DNA of 64,000 nt from Polytrichum commune (taxonomy: Eukaryota; Streptophyta; Polytrichopsida; Polytrichales; Polytrichaceae), in NCBI GenBank assembly GCA_950295325.1, contig OX485808.1:32697180-32761179 (forward strand), in the 5' to 3' direction. The notes below the pieces were generated by a model. It was not told the DNA's origin. It saw only the letters and a list, made by a program, of their open reading frames with translations, and did no database searches. Of this stretch, positions 35,550 to 46,766 are shown in pieces (position 1 is the first letter of the stretch; each line of letters starts with the position of its first letter). A program made the translations under genes and the position numbers.

Positions 35550-36600
35550 CCAACCCCGCAGCCGCAACCGGAACCTTCCGGGATTTGCTAGAATCCACTA
35601 GCATGGACACCAAGTCAGTGGCGTCGTGCTGATACAAGGCACGATCACACTGCTCAACAATGGCGAAAGCTTCCGCAAGTGTCGCTCGGCCATCATGATC
35701 CATGATGATCCTGGGTAAAGCTAAGTCAATGAGGCGTTTGCCAATCTTTGACAAAAACACCTTTACCAACTGGCTCTCGGCGAAAATACCTCCAGATTCC
35801 CTGACAAACCTCGCCAACCTCGTGTACATGGTACGAGGTGTGTCATCTTTCTCCCGTCGAAAGTCCTGGATACTCTGCATTTGATCGCGGCGGAAGCCTC
35901 CATATTCCTCCTCCAAATGGAGTTGGAATTCATGTAGAGGATCAAAACCCGGCGGAGCTCCTAAAGAAGCTAATGCCGCCTGGGTAGCCTGGGCATAACG
36001 TGACAGTGGAAGAATGGGGCTCGAGATACTCGCCGCTGCGGGAGCTTGGCCCTGAGCCGTGGGATTGATAGGAAAAGCTCCCTCCACATCCACCTCATAT
36101 ACTCCCTCCTGTACCTCCAGAACGGCCATCAAACTGGAAGCTGCGCCTTCCTTCGATGCGGATACTAACTCAACCCGAGTTTCCCAGTATCGCTCAACCT
36201 GGCGCAACTCCATCCAATGAGCCTCCGTCCACTGCTCATAAGTATGGAGAGCCTCATGCTCCAAATGTTGGAGAAGAAGCTCGAACGCATACCAATCGTT
36301 GAAATTGGTATTCCGTTGACGTTTCTCCCTCATCCATGTCCTGAACCGGATTTTCCAATCTTGCAAGGAAATGGTCCCTGCTCGACTAGAAAATCGGTCT
36401 CGAATGCCGCCTCTTGACTCCTCCTCCATCTCGTCGAAGGATCCAACCCAATGGACGTAAGACCGAGTGGCAGTCCCCCACGCTGAAGTAGGCTCAAAAG
36501 CCTCGTCGGGTGCTACCACCGGTTCACTGTCCAAAAGGTCTGAGGATCGACCTTGTGATGATGCTGGAGACGGCGAACGATAATGTTGGCTCCGCGTTGT
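35550..36600 (-). CDS. Gag region of the Ty3/gypsy element
   Basis: Capsid-like region with the retrotransposon Gag signature: EFQLHLEEEYGGFRRD, YTRLARFVRESGGIF, then VKVFLSKIGKRLIDLALPRI. The N-terminal part is Ser/Pro/Glu rich with DWKIRFRTWMREKRQR. It would build the virus-like particle in the cytoplasm. Coordinates are rounded. Confidence 0.8.
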
Positions 36601-36617
36601 AACCATAAACCCGCAAT

Positions 36618-36637
36618 GGGTTCGGTCACTGGAGCCA
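36618..36637 (-). other. Candidate primer-binding site of the Ty3/gypsy element
   Basis: TGGCTCCAGTGACCGAACCC on the minus strand is complementary to a sequence ending GGGTTCGGTCAC...GCCA, which looks like a tRNA T-arm and CCA end. It lies only about 12 bases before the Gag ATG, which is short. The tRNA identity is not determined. Confidence 0.35.
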
Positions 36638-36640
36638 ACA

Positions 36641-38157
36641 ATCTAAACTAATGTGGTATAAAAGTGAAGGGTAAAAGACAACATGCACCTGCAAACACCA
36701 CCAAACTTATGGTCTGCTGGTCATCAACCCAGCCTCACCATAAGGAAAACAAGCACCATCCACTTGGTGCACACACAAGGGTCTCGTCGGTCATTAATCC
36801 GACCTCACCCCCACAATACCCTATCACAATCTAGAACAAACAAATTGGGGCAATGTTGGAAGACTCCAACACAACAAGCCCACCACAGGGGGAAGGTACC
36901 ACAACAAAATGCAAGGAACAATGCAATAACAGCAATGGATTCTCTTCCCCAAAACAACACTAAAACAAAAAAATGAAAAACGACTGCGACCAACCGGCAC
37001 CCGCCTGCGGTTGGTGGTCAAAATGGAGAGTCCCTGTTGCTTAAGAAAAGAAAATACACATCTCTCATTTTCCCACCACTACCTAAGAATCTCTCCTCAC
37101 ACCAATGCCGGGAATATGTGTTGATAAACACAATTCGACCCTAATAATAATTTATTTTAGGCCGAACGGAATTCCCCATGCCACCCAATTCCCAATGACA
37201 ATCTCTCGGCAATCCCTATAAGAAATCCCGAATACCTTAATATGTAATAAGAGGTTTAGGGTTCATCTTATATTCTTGATTAATGAAAACAAGAAATTAA
37301 CCTCTTAGAGAGAAAAGAAAAGATTAGAAGTTGAAGAGAGTGAGAATAAAGTGAGAAGGAAGAGAAATATTAAAAAATAAAAAAATAAAAAAATAAAAAA
37401 TCCGGTTTTAAATTAATTAAAACAAAAACAAAAACAAACATATAACCGGTTGGACTTACAAACACACGGGTCTCAACCGCTTAAGTCCAACAAGCTCCCC
37501 GATCAATCCGATATCCCTGCTGCCAGGAAGGCAGCCAAAACTCACGGGTAGGTCACTTAGTGCATTTTAAAAACGACGTGCAGCATAATATAGAGAGGAT
37601 TAAAATCATTTGAAATAAAAATTATAAAGGAATTCCAAATAATGAAGGGACCATTAAATGTAGACAATCCCATTATAAGTAAGTTAGATGGACATAAAAT
37701 GTGGGCCATTATTTTTTGTAAAATTAATATAGGGGCTGAAGATAAGGATCCTAGAAGGTATGTTTAGTATGTTTGCTATGGTCTCTTATGTGTTTTCTTC
37801 ATAACTTTATTTGCAATGATATTACTGTTTGCACCATTCTTTGTTTCCATGGTTTCCCTTAACACTCGTCAATGCGTTAGGAAATAGATTAGCTTTTATT
37901 GCTTAAAAGGAATATAGAGTACAAAAAATTGCAGTGACTTGGACAATATAAGTAATGGAAGGGTGCAAAAAAATGGGTCATTTTTGAAATTTAAGTAATT
38001 ATAGGGAGGCTTTAATTTAGCCCTTGAAGGTAAATAGCCCCAAAACAAAAAACCCCCAGCCGCACGTGGTGCACAAAAATGCCTTAGAGTGATCTACCCG
38101 TGCCAGAACTTCAACCGGTGATGCCTAAAAATCTCCCTGCTCGTCTGCTGTCACCAA
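36641..38157. other. Region upstream of the retrotransposon genes, no gene
   Basis: If the primer-binding site is right, the 5' LTR should begin here, but I find no match to the 3' side. A low-complexity AAAAAAT/TAAAA stretch lies at about 37369-37402. Short pieces with CCGGTTGGACTT (37445-37500) and CTTCAACCGGTGATGCC (38108-38125) belong to the small repeat family described at 46926 and 62835. Confidence 0.45.
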
Positions 38158-38380
38158 GCCGAGGTAGCGCAGCTGGTTGGCACCCTGTGCCACTGTTGCA
38201 GAAGTCTCCGGTTCGAACCCGGGCTCGGCCGGGTAGCGGGATAGCGAGGCGGGCAGCGCGGCGGGTATGGAGGCTGGCCAGCAAGGATTGCTAGCCACCG
38301 AGCAGAGGCGGCCAGGAGCTCCGGCTCCCAGAGCCGGCTCTTGGCTTCTTCTAAATTTTATTTTTTAAATTTTATTTTGA
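38158..38380 (+). mobile_element. tRNA-derived SINE
   Basis: The first 72 bases fold roughly as a tRNA: GCCGAG pairs with CTCGGC at the ends. Box A (TAGCGCAGCTGG, 38165-38176) and box B (GGTTCGAACCC, 38210-38220) of the RNA polymerase III promoter are perfect matches to the consensus. The anticodon loop lacks the usual T33 and the D stem is weak, so it is not a good tRNA gene. A GC-rich body follows to about 38345 and ends in a T/A-rich tail (AAATTTTATTTTTTAAATTT). This is the build of a SINE. No target duplication was found. Confidence 0.7.
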
Positions 38381-38679
38381 ATGAATGGATTGTTTCCGAA
38401 TACAAACAAGAATAGTTCCTCACAACTCAATGCTGTGAATTCAAGCTTGCAGGCAATCAATTGACATAAAATTCCATGGAGAATTCAACATCTTATCACC
38501 ACAATTCACCTTCAAGTGACCTTCACAAGCAAGCATTCTTCATGTTGCTTCACAAATTCGCGGTGTTCTCGCTCCGGAACTTCACAACCTCGTTACTCCT
38601 TGTCTTCACGCCCTCCCTTGCGCATTACATCTCAAAAATGAAGAAGAAAACATCAAAGATGAAGCATTTCTTGCCAAGT
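38381..38679. other. Spacer between SINE and repeat R1, no gene
   Basis: No coding family is seen. On the minus strand this directly continues repeat R1 and may be the rest of a longer LTR of which only R1 is shared with the left copy. Confidence 0.35.
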
Positions 38680-39013
38680 GAGAAGGAAGAGAATAGAACA
38701 CTCACAATAGCTCTAAATCTCTTCAAATGCACACAAATTAGTCAAGCTATCTCTCACTCCACCAAGGGAGAATCCAAGAGTGTAAGTAGGGGAAGAAGAA
38801 CTCAAGATTTATTGCAAAATCATGTAATCTACACCTCACACAAGCTCTCTCCACACACTAACTCACAAGACTTGACTTGGCAAGAATGCCAAGCCAAGGA
38901 GGAGGCTCCTCACTTAGGAGCCTTCCTCTCCACATCTAGATTCATCCATCCAAAACTAGATGGATGAAACCCAACGGATAAGGTGCGGCCTTCGACGCCG
39001 CATACCGTGACAG
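38680..39013 (-). repeat. 334-bp repeat R1, right copy
   Basis: Nearly identical and co-oriented with 28677-29010. It starts TGTCACGGTATGCGG on the minus strand and lacks the 106-bp units that flank the left copy. It lies beyond the 5' side of the Ty3/gypsy element. Confidence 0.85.
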
Positions 39014-41745
39014 GAGTCACAAAACGAGGTTAGGCGCATGAACTGCAACAATGTTTGTTCTGTCTGCATTGTGCCACATCCATGAGCAAAAACTAAATGT
39101 ATGTTTGATTCCACGTAGGCCCAGAGAAATGGCCGAAATGCCACGCACACAGAAGGTGAACGCTTTGCGTGAAGGTGGGGGGGAGGGAAAGTGGAGGCAA
39201 AGAAAGCCTTATGGTAGAAGAATGACACTGGCATGATTTCTCCTACGCCTCGCTGCCGACGGGACAGACATGCGGAAATATAGACCACTGTGAAGAGGTG
39301 GCACGAGGATATGAAGAATGTGCCCAAACAAATACCACATGGGGATGACATGAGGATTTGAAATCATGTGGTCGATACTTGCAGAATGCCTCCACAGGGC
39401 ACCACACCCCATCTATTAGACGCAGGATTGACATCCGCAGAGGTGGCATATTATGCATTCTACCGACTCTCAATGCAGGAAAACCTAAAGCAAACTTTTT
39501 GTTTCGGTGTCCCCTCCACAACTGTGGGAGAGAGGCATGACACCATTGTAGTTCGAGTAGCATGCACACCAAAGTGTTCATTTCAAATGTAAGCATCATG
39601 CTGGGCTTAACCAATACAGTCAAGGAAAACAAGATTTTTTCACACCATGCGGTGGTACACGTAGTGGGGGTGGCAGCAAAGAGCAGAACCAAGATGCAAT
39701 GCAAGAACAAGGAATCACATATGAATAAGAAATGCGAACAAACGACAATACAAATTTCCTGCGCGGGATTCAATCCGTGAAAGTATTTTATAAATGCAGA
39801 ATGAGTCATTCCAGATGGCTTGCAGCAATTGCACACTGCACAGAGCAAAGATCCCTGCCTGAACATGTGCACGATTGCAACTGCCATAGTACTTGAAGAC
39901 AATAAGAGTGTGCACAACATTGCACACAACACCGGCAACATGCCGCGATTGAGAGCCATGGGAGGGGCAATCCAGGAGCCTTTCCTTTGCCTATTCGAAT
40001 TGAACCCATTTGCAGTGCTGCAAGAATGTGTTCTTGTCACAACAGGTTGAGAAGCCGGGCCGGGAACGGAGGGCAGAGCTACAATTAATTCCGGCCCAAA
40101 ATGTTGGGCAGACCCTGCCATACAGACCGCCTGCAGTGCACAAGATACAGCAGAAGCACGATTCGTAGGCGAATGCGGCAGAGCGAAGCCCATAAACCAC
40201 CGCAGACATTGGATGACATCCACATGCAGCGCGGAAGAAATGCAAAGCGGAGCTGGAGTCCCACCGATATTGACAGCAAATAAAAACTGCAAACGCACAA
40301 AAATAACCCAACATTGCTCCACACAGACGAAGCCGCCATCCCAAAAGCGGAGGCCAGAGGGAAAACATCGGGTGAACATTCGGTGCAGAGACGTTTCCGA
40401 AGCCAATGTCTCCACCAGCCTGTTGCCGAGTCCACAATTGCAGTGCATGTTCAGTTCTTCTAGTTGCCGAGAGAAACACCACGATATGTTGAAAACCCCC
40501 GTGAGGTCGCCGGCGCGGCCTTGGCGAAACATTCCCATAGCCCTCGCGTGGACAATCACGGGAATGTCTCTGGAAAATCAAATCTGCTGCGTTTTGATGT
40601 CGTTTTGTGGAGCTTTCCTGTGCTCGTTGGCGCCAGTTGCCGCCGAGGCGTTTGAAGCACCGCCATGTGGACCTACAGCAGGAGGTTTCGATCCTCTCTG
40701 GCTTCAAAGAGAGCCAATTCTATTGTCTTCGGCAGCAGGCACCGCCATGGTGGCCGGGCCTACATGCATGGAAAATGAAGATTGTACAAACAAAAACGTT
40801 GTTTCAACTACCGGCCGTGGAGGATGGAGGAGGGAAAGGGACAGAATGAGATACTGTGTTGTGGCGCAGGAACTAGAGAGGAGAGGATATCCTAGGGGTT
40901 GCCCGGGATGGCATTGGCATGCGAGAGCAACGACAGATTGCAGCATGTCGCGCCCCCCGGCATAAATGCGACAAGTTGTGCCTGGTCCCCCGGAATCGGA
41001 ACGGAACCCCAATTGCTTGTCCCTCAGTCGAAGGGATGCGCGGTCGAGTGTGCTGGCCAGCCATTGCTTCCACGGAGCAATGGAGCTAGGAAGTCGCAGC
41101 CTACAACCGGTCTTGGGCAGCAATTTGCCAGAGCACCACAAATTGCCCCACTGACAGCAAGTAGAATGCTCCCACACGCATATACAAACGCTCACACCCG
41201 AACACAAAATCGTGCACCCACAGACCCAGGCGAAAAGAAGAACCACAAACTACTCACCCGAACTGCAACTCCCGAAGTTGACGGTCAATTGCAGTCGCAA
41301 TCGCTTCCTCCATGTCATTTTGCACGGATGTGGGAGCGTGTGAGGTCCGAAATCGCCGCAGCGTGCGAGACCAGAAACCACTGGCGCGTGCAAGGCGTGA
41401 AGCCGTGGGAGGCGACAAGCCAACGGAGCGTGCGGAGCGATGGATGGGGATGGATGAATGTCCGGGGTGCTCCAGTGCATATCCACCCGGTGCGGCCCCC
41501 CGTCATGGACCCGGCCCATGGACTAGGATAGCACCCTACCTGGCCTGGAGCTTCCGGGCCGGAAGCTTCCGAGCATAGTCCCAGCCCAGCACCACATGGT
41601 GCGGCCAGGCCCTAAGAAGAAGAAGAAGTTGCCTGGCACATGCTCACGAACTATGTACCTCTGATATTATTATTTACGGGCAGAAACTCAGTTCACTTCA
41701 CATTCGCCAACAAAATCAAACACTGGAGATTCATAATCACGTCAC
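39014..41745. other. AC-rich block, no gene recognised; GC-rich hairpin near its end
   Basis: The plus strand is rich in A and C and poor in T, which yields long open frames on both strands (for example 40559-39243 minus and 40213-40965 plus). Their products are Cys/Val/Leu rich or Arg/Thr rich and match no family. A hairpin with the 7-bp stem GCTTCCG and loop GGC lies at about 41549-41565 in a GC-rich stretch. The block resembles 2.7-6.8 kb and 27.4-28.6 kb. Confidence 0.45.
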
Positions 41746-41748
41746 TAA

Positions 41749-42045
41749 GGGCTGGTTTCCATCATGGACCATGAAGTTGTTCCAGGGCGTTGTAAGATCG
41801 TCGATTGGCTGTTGAACTCGTCCCGGGACCACTTTGGTTTAACCTAGGAAAAAAATGGCATAATGACCATGGAGGTCAAGGTCCCCAAAAGACATATTTT
41901 AAGGCCTATATAATCTAGTGACATGGTCCAACGGGTTTTGGAATGAGAGAGGCAATAGAGGTGGTGTGGTAGGAAAAGGCAGGGGCCCGTGGCAGAGAAA
42001 TACCATTATAATATGTTTTTAATGAAAATGTTTTGGGGCTGTAGA
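41749..42045 (+). repeat. Partial copy of the PIF/Harbinger-like element at 11129-12023
   Basis: Starts GGGCTGGTTTCCATCATGGA after a TAA (41746-41748) and shares landmarks GGACCATGAAG, AAGACATATTTT, GACATGGTCCAACGGGTTTT and GGTAGGAAAAGG with the element at 11129. It carries an extra piece near 41815-41865. Similarity stops near 42045 and no right end is found. Confidence 0.8.
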
Positions 42046-42607
42046 TGAAATGGCAGCTCTCCTTTATTTCAAAAAACGTTACATTTCAAAAAAAACTAGT
42101 ATAACGTTATAATTCAAACAACCAGTATTAAAGGTCGTTATTTTCAAAGAAACAAAAACAAAAACAAAAACAAATAAGGATAAAATGGAGAGATTTTGAG
42201 GTGTATTACCTAATTGCTATTCGAGGTAATATGGACAAGGAACTTACAAACACAACAAACAAACAAACAAACAAACAAGGTCAATTTCTTTTAACATACA
42301 TGAATTTTTAAAAACACGAGTAATTTTTTTTACAAAAGGTAAGGTTGCATAAGGTACGTAGAATGCAAATATATGAAGTAGTATGTGGTTATATGTAGCA
42401 CAAATTTTGAATTTGCATCGATTCGGTTCAAAATTCTTCTGTCTCCTTCATCTAAGCACAACTTTATTTTCATCTATTTCAACCTTACCTACTAGCATTG
42501 TTATCATGCATCTTAAATTTTTGTAAGTTTTTTTTACACTGTAATTATGTTTTTAATCTTCTGCAAGTGTTAACACTTGGATCAAATTGCGTATTTGATT
42601 ACTAGCT
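42046..42607. other. No gene; CAAA and CAAAAA simple repeats
   Basis: A CAAAAA repeat lies at about 42151-42172 and a CAAA repeat at about 42253-42279. The rest is AT-rich and unrecognised. Confidence 0.55.
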
Positions 42608-44008
42608 CTCGGGGGGTGCACCTTTCATTAAAACCTAGAATCACGTGCGTTCACTGCATACTCTAAAAACCCCCTATATACAAGTTATTTTTTGTGAAAT
42701 GAAGTAATACACATACAATTGTAACAATAAATATACAAGTGACAATATGTATACACAAAAAAACATCCATTCATATATAGTCATTAACATAAGTATACAA
42801 ATATACTTTTGAACAATAATCAACCCCTATAATATGTATAACAAAATATCCTAGCTTTCATCAGCAAAGTCGTTGAAAACTTTTTCATCTCCCGGATGTA
42901 ACTCATAAACATTTGATTCACCAATATATGTCATTGTAGCCAATGCAAGTATTGTCTCTAAGTCTACCATCAAATGATCAGTAAGATCATATGTCCACTT
43001 GTTGTTAGCCCCTTTTTGATACCAACATAAGCCAATCTCCACGTTTGATGGACGGTCCATCAAGTCAATTGGATCCCTATACTCCACCCAACGATTACCA
43101 AACTTCCTCCGCATCTTATAAACTCTCCCAACAAACCAAACCTTAACTCGAGTAGATTTTTTTGGCCTACCTCGTTTTTTCACAGTTTTAGCTTCAGGTG
43201 TGTTCAAAAAACACACACCACAGTCACAACCAAGCTTTAACAAAGTGTCATGGTTTCCAACACTCAAGAGTTTAGGCTTCATATACAATATGCCAGCTCT
43301 AATTCGAGTCAACCGATCTTTAGACAAAGAATGATTGCCATTTAATTGACTAACAAGGGTACTTTTAAAAATTCTAGACTCCCCTACCATTACATAAGCC
43401 ACATCTGACTTTGCATTTGATAGAGAGGGAATTTCAGAACGAGGCCATGACAATGTCAGGACTTTCGGTGATTCCCACGGCAGCACGCAGTAACCGCAGG
43501 GACGTTGAGAAGCGCTGGAAGCCCCCCCGTGAAAGAAGGAAAAGTGAAGCAGTTGTCGGCAAAAGAAGCAGGCTATGTGAGAAGAGAAAACAAAAACCTT
43601 CAGCACCCGACAAGAAGAGAAAACAAAAACCTAGGGATGGGAGGGGAAAAGGGTCTTTGTTACTTTGAGCTGAATGTATCATTTCAAAACCCTAATACTG
43701 CCTCTTTCCCCGATATTACCTTGACACCTTGTACATGGTTCATACTACCCTATAAGGTTGCTAACGAAAATCGTTAATCCTAGTTTATCCTAATTTCATC
43801 CAATATGAAAACTTATGATATGTAGTATAATAACAATACCATACAAGTACAATTATTGTATACTTTTTAAAGGCCTTCCATATATGTACATAACTATAAA
43901 TTATAACATGTATACCATATATATACGTAATACAGCAAGGTCCAAATCAATACCCCTCCTGTGCACTCACGTATACTCGTACATGTTTAGTACAGTGCAC
44001 CCCCCGAG
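42608..44008 (-). mobile_element. TIR element copy 2 (1401 bp) with 8-bp target duplication
   Basis: Ends are the same perfect 14-bp inverted repeats as in copy 1 (42608-42621 and 43995-44008). The target duplication is TACTAGCT (42600-42607 and 44009-44016), different from copy 1, which proves two separate insertions. It contains one coding region on the minus strand. Compared with copy 1 it has about 685 extra bases (from about 43112 to 43796), bounded by CATC on each side. It has no complete transposase core and is probably itself a deletion derivative. Confidence 0.92.
42851..43390 (-). CDS. Protein of TIR element copy 2; C-terminal part of a transposase-like protein
   Basis: The first in-frame ATG is at 43390, giving 179 residues; the frame is open up to about 43606, so an upstream exon may exist or have been deleted. 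Visible parts: LGCDCGVCFL (Cys cluster), an AT-hook-like KKRGRPKKS, then GLCWYQKG, TYDLTDHL and NVYELHPGDE. The last three blocks line up with GLYYQK, TYVLLRKS and PVYKL in the final 100 residues of the 906-residue protein at 49797-53695. This suggests a leftover C-terminal domain of a related transposase. Function unknown. Confidence 0.6.
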   Translation of the reverse strand: MVGESRIFKSTLVSQLNGNHSLSKDRLTRIRAGILYMKPKLLSVGNHDTLLKLGCDCGVCFLNTPEAKTVKKRGRPKKSTRVKVWFVGRVYKMRRKFGNRWVEYRDPIDLMDRPSNVEIGLCWYQKGANNKWTYDLTDHLMVDLETILALATMTYIGESNVYELHPGDEKVFNDFADES

Positions 44009-44016
44009 TACTAGCT

Positions 44017-45166
44017 ATAATCAAAGGTTTTATTCGTTCTTGGTTGTCTTGTTATAAATAAATAAATATATATATATAAATACATTATCAAAAAATACAT
44101 GACTGACATGAATGACATGGAAGCAAAGCAAGTGTACATAACCAAATTTCAGCAAGTGTCACAAAATTATTACAAAAACATGTTATTCCATCTACACCTA
44201 TATCATGTTAAATAACTATATTTACAACATCAACAATTATTGGATCACAAGATATTAATAGAAAAAAATTGAAGAAAATATTTAAAGTCCATTAGAACAA
44301 GTTGTTGGTAATTCTAAAACTCTTCTTATATTATTCCAAAATCTATAAATTTGTTGAAGAGCATAAAGAGAACCTTTTCTATTCTCCAAGATAAATTATA
44401 GTTATGATTTTACTATAAGTCTCACTATCGATGTTTGTATCTGATATACCAAATTTATTTCATATTTTTTGCGGTATACATTTTTGGCTAATAAATCATG
44501 CATCATTGTGGATTCACGAGGAAAATCATTTGTATTATCAATTTCTCTCAGTAAAATAAATTTGTTTCTCTATCATTTACCTCTTTTACAATTGGAGCAT
44601 CTTCCATAACTAGATTTTTTTCACTTCAACAATTTCAATTCTTTCTTCACACAATTTACTATTATATCATATTTTTCCTTTATTAATTCTTTTAGCTACT
44701 TTAATTTTTGCTTAAACAATCCATTCATTTCCAATCTCTTCTTTGTTTACAATGAATTAAATGTACAATACTATGAAAATTAATACAATATATAGTATAT
44801 TTCTTTATGATATTTTGGATTGTTTTATTATCAACCTTCATCTACCTTTCAAAATACAAAATGTCATTTTCACACACATTATGGTTGAAGATTGGATAAA
44901 ATTATAATTTGTCTTCTTCTCATATAATATAATACTTCCACTTTAAATGAACAATACATCCAAGGCCTCACCAAATATGCGGTGTTTCTTATAAGTTCAT
45001 ATGGTTAGAATTTCCCTTAACACAATATTCATTAAAATGAGAGTTTTCCAGTGAATTGAGAGTACATAGGTAAACTATTAATCCAAGAATGAAATGAAAA
45101 CCACTGGAAAGTTGTAGAGTACCAGTAAAAATATAACATTTGATTTTCCGCCATAAATTCCGCCAT
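44017..45166. other. AT-rich DNA, no gene
   Basis: Strongly AT-rich, with no recognised coding region. A short TA-rich stretch lies at about 44058-44078. Near 45020-45110 partial inverted phrases (GAGAGTTTTCCAGTG and CCACTGGAAAG) hint at a decayed MITE. Confidence 0.5.
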
Positions 45167-45485
45167 AGTTTCCACTAAAATGAGAGTATGTTAAGCTGGA
45201 AAATCGACTCATTTAGGTCGACTCAACCTAAATTGACAACATATTGTCCTCATTTAGGTCAACTCAACTTAAATTGACTAACATATTGTCCTCATTTAGG
45301 TCGACTCAACCTAAATTGACTAACATAATTGTCCTCATTTAGGTCGACTCAACCTAAATTGACAATATAATGTCCTCATTTAGGTCGACTCAACCTAAAT
45401 TGACAAAATATTGTCCTCATTTAGGTCGACTCAACCTAAATGAGTCGATTTCCCAACTTAACATACTCTCATTTTAATGGAAACT
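45167..45485. mobile_element. MITE with internal hairpin-forming minisatellite (319 bp)
   Basis: The ends are inverted repeats of about 29 bp beginning AGTTTCCACTAAAATGAGAG, with one or two mismatches. Inside are about six tandem units of 41-43 bp with the core GTCCTCATTTAGGTCGACTC. Each unit holds ATTTAGGT and ACCTAAAT around GTCGACTCA, so each can form a small hairpin. The outermost cores extend into ATCGACTCATTTAGG and its complement. Confidence 0.85.
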
Positions 45486-46550
45486 ACATGTCTGAAGTAT
45501 AATCTAGTATTTATCAACCTAACATGACTTTTAGGTGTCCAAATGGCCAATATTATTTTGAGAGGATCCCACTCTCTCAAAATATTGAATATCGTGTTCC
45601 TTGTATACATGCATTTCAAATCTTTGTAACCTAAAAAACAACTCGATCGTCAAGACTTCTTGCCCCTCTGAATTTAGAATCACAAAACATACAATATAGT
45701 TTGACAATTCCTTGTAAAATTATTGAATGGAAAGACTTCCTACAAATATAGTCTTCTTTGTCATACCAAAGTTAAAAAAGAATAAATGACATGTTTATTG
45801 CCCCTATAATGTAACATATACAATGCATTTGCTCAAACCTTGAAGTTAAAATCCTAAACTGCGATTCACCTAGAGTTTTTATTTTATTTTATTTTTTAAA
45901 AAATGGTTACAAATGTTCCCTAACAACTCTACAAAATCCCCTTAAGTTACTCTTATAAATTCCATACAAGTCGTTTATGTTTTATAGTCCATCACTGCTA
46001 CCTAACTGATGCAATGACATTGCTAATATCTTTCGCACCGGCACAATAACCCTAAAATGAGTATCATCTTTCTTCAAATACGGGCCCAACTTGTCACACA
46101 AAAATCTAATGTAATGTATTTCACTTTGGGCTCAAATCTAATGTAATGTATCTCATTCATTTTGGGCTCAAAATTGTGCATGTACCTCCACAATCTGAAA
46201 TTTCTCTATCTTCCAACGGAGTTTGGTTTTTGATTCTTTATAAGTTGTGCTCCATGTGTATCTAATTATTTAGCTTGAACTACCAACGGACATCCCAATC
46301 AATTTTTAAACCTCACATATGCTTCCTATGCCTATTTATATCTAAAGATTATGCATAATTGACACATGTCCTCTTTAGATTGTCATTCATTGATTTGGAT
46401 GAGTCTCATCATCTTGTAAGATACTTGGATAGTTGCTAGAAACTCGCGATGGATGGCCTGGACATTGAAGCTCAACATGTTCATACCCGCACCACTTATC
46501 CTCAAATTCGTCTATGCTCGATAGTGTAAATTATTGGACCCAAAAAACAC
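45486..46550. other. AT-rich DNA, no gene
   Basis: No coding family recognised. The phrase AATCTAATGTAATGTAT followed by TTTGGGCTCAAA occurs twice (about 46107-46175), a short tandem duplication. Confidence 0.5.
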
Positions 46551-46766
46551 CACTTTTTTCTTTGATTAGTGTGGGTTACCATTTGAAAGTATGCATTGCT
46601 ATAACATTTAATTGAGAGTTTAATTTTTCACCCAAATAACACAAGTGGTTAGTATGCACACCAAAGAATATGATATTACTTGTTAGTTAAAGATGATATT
46701 GTCAGTAAAATGTTAGAGCAATGCGTAACTCCAAATGGTAACCCACACTAACTAGACAAAAAAGTG
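46551..46766. mobile_element. MITE (216 bp) with about 35-bp inverted ends
   Basis: Left end CACTTTTTTCTTTGATTAGT and continuing GTGGGTTACCATTTG; the right end is its reverse complement with about four differences. No coding capacity. The inner part of the ends (TTAGTGTG-GTTAC) is shared with the MITE at 47419-47633, so both belong to one wider family. Confidence 0.8.

Larger units (their letters stand above)
29118..36640 (-). mobile_element. Ty3/gypsy LTR retrotransposon with DNA methyltransferase and PHD finger
   Basis: On the minus strand the order is Gag, two CCHC zinc knuckles, aspartic protease, cytosine-5 DNA methyltransferase, reverse transcriptase, RNase H, integrase, PHD finger. 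RNase H before integrase places it in Ty3/gypsy. A primer-binding-site candidate (TGGCTCCAGTGACCGAACCC, 36637-36618) precedes the Gag start and a polypurine tract (29118-29130) follows the coding part. The element looks nearly whole in coding terms, with about one or two interruptions, so it is young as fossils go. A matching pair of LTRs is not evident: the 106-bp unit is at the 3' side only, while repeat R1 occurs on both sides of the element. Retrotransposons with captured methyltransferases are known from the charophyte Klebsormidium and from dinoflagellates; the two may or may not share an origin. Confidence 0.9.

Noticed and set aside
38158-38229. A functional tRNA gene
   Set aside because: Anticodon loop lacks T33, the D stem is weak, and a GC-rich body with an A/T tail follows, so a SINE is the better call.
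39243-40559. A 438-codon open frame on the minus strand
   Set aside because: Product is Cys/Val/Leu rich with no family match, and overlapping frames on both strands are open too. The GT-rich minus strand has few stop codons, which explains it.
40213-40965. A 250-codon open frame on the plus strand
   Set aside because: Same AC-rich block; no domain, and it competes with open frames on the other strand.
41549-41625. Helitron 3' end (hairpin followed by CTAA)
   Set aside because: The hairpin and CTAA are not at the usual 10-12 base spacing and no matching 5' TC end or captured gene was linked to it.
45180-45480. CRISPR-like array
   Set aside because: Repeats are direct tandem units without unique spacers, inside a MITE, in eukaryotic DNA.
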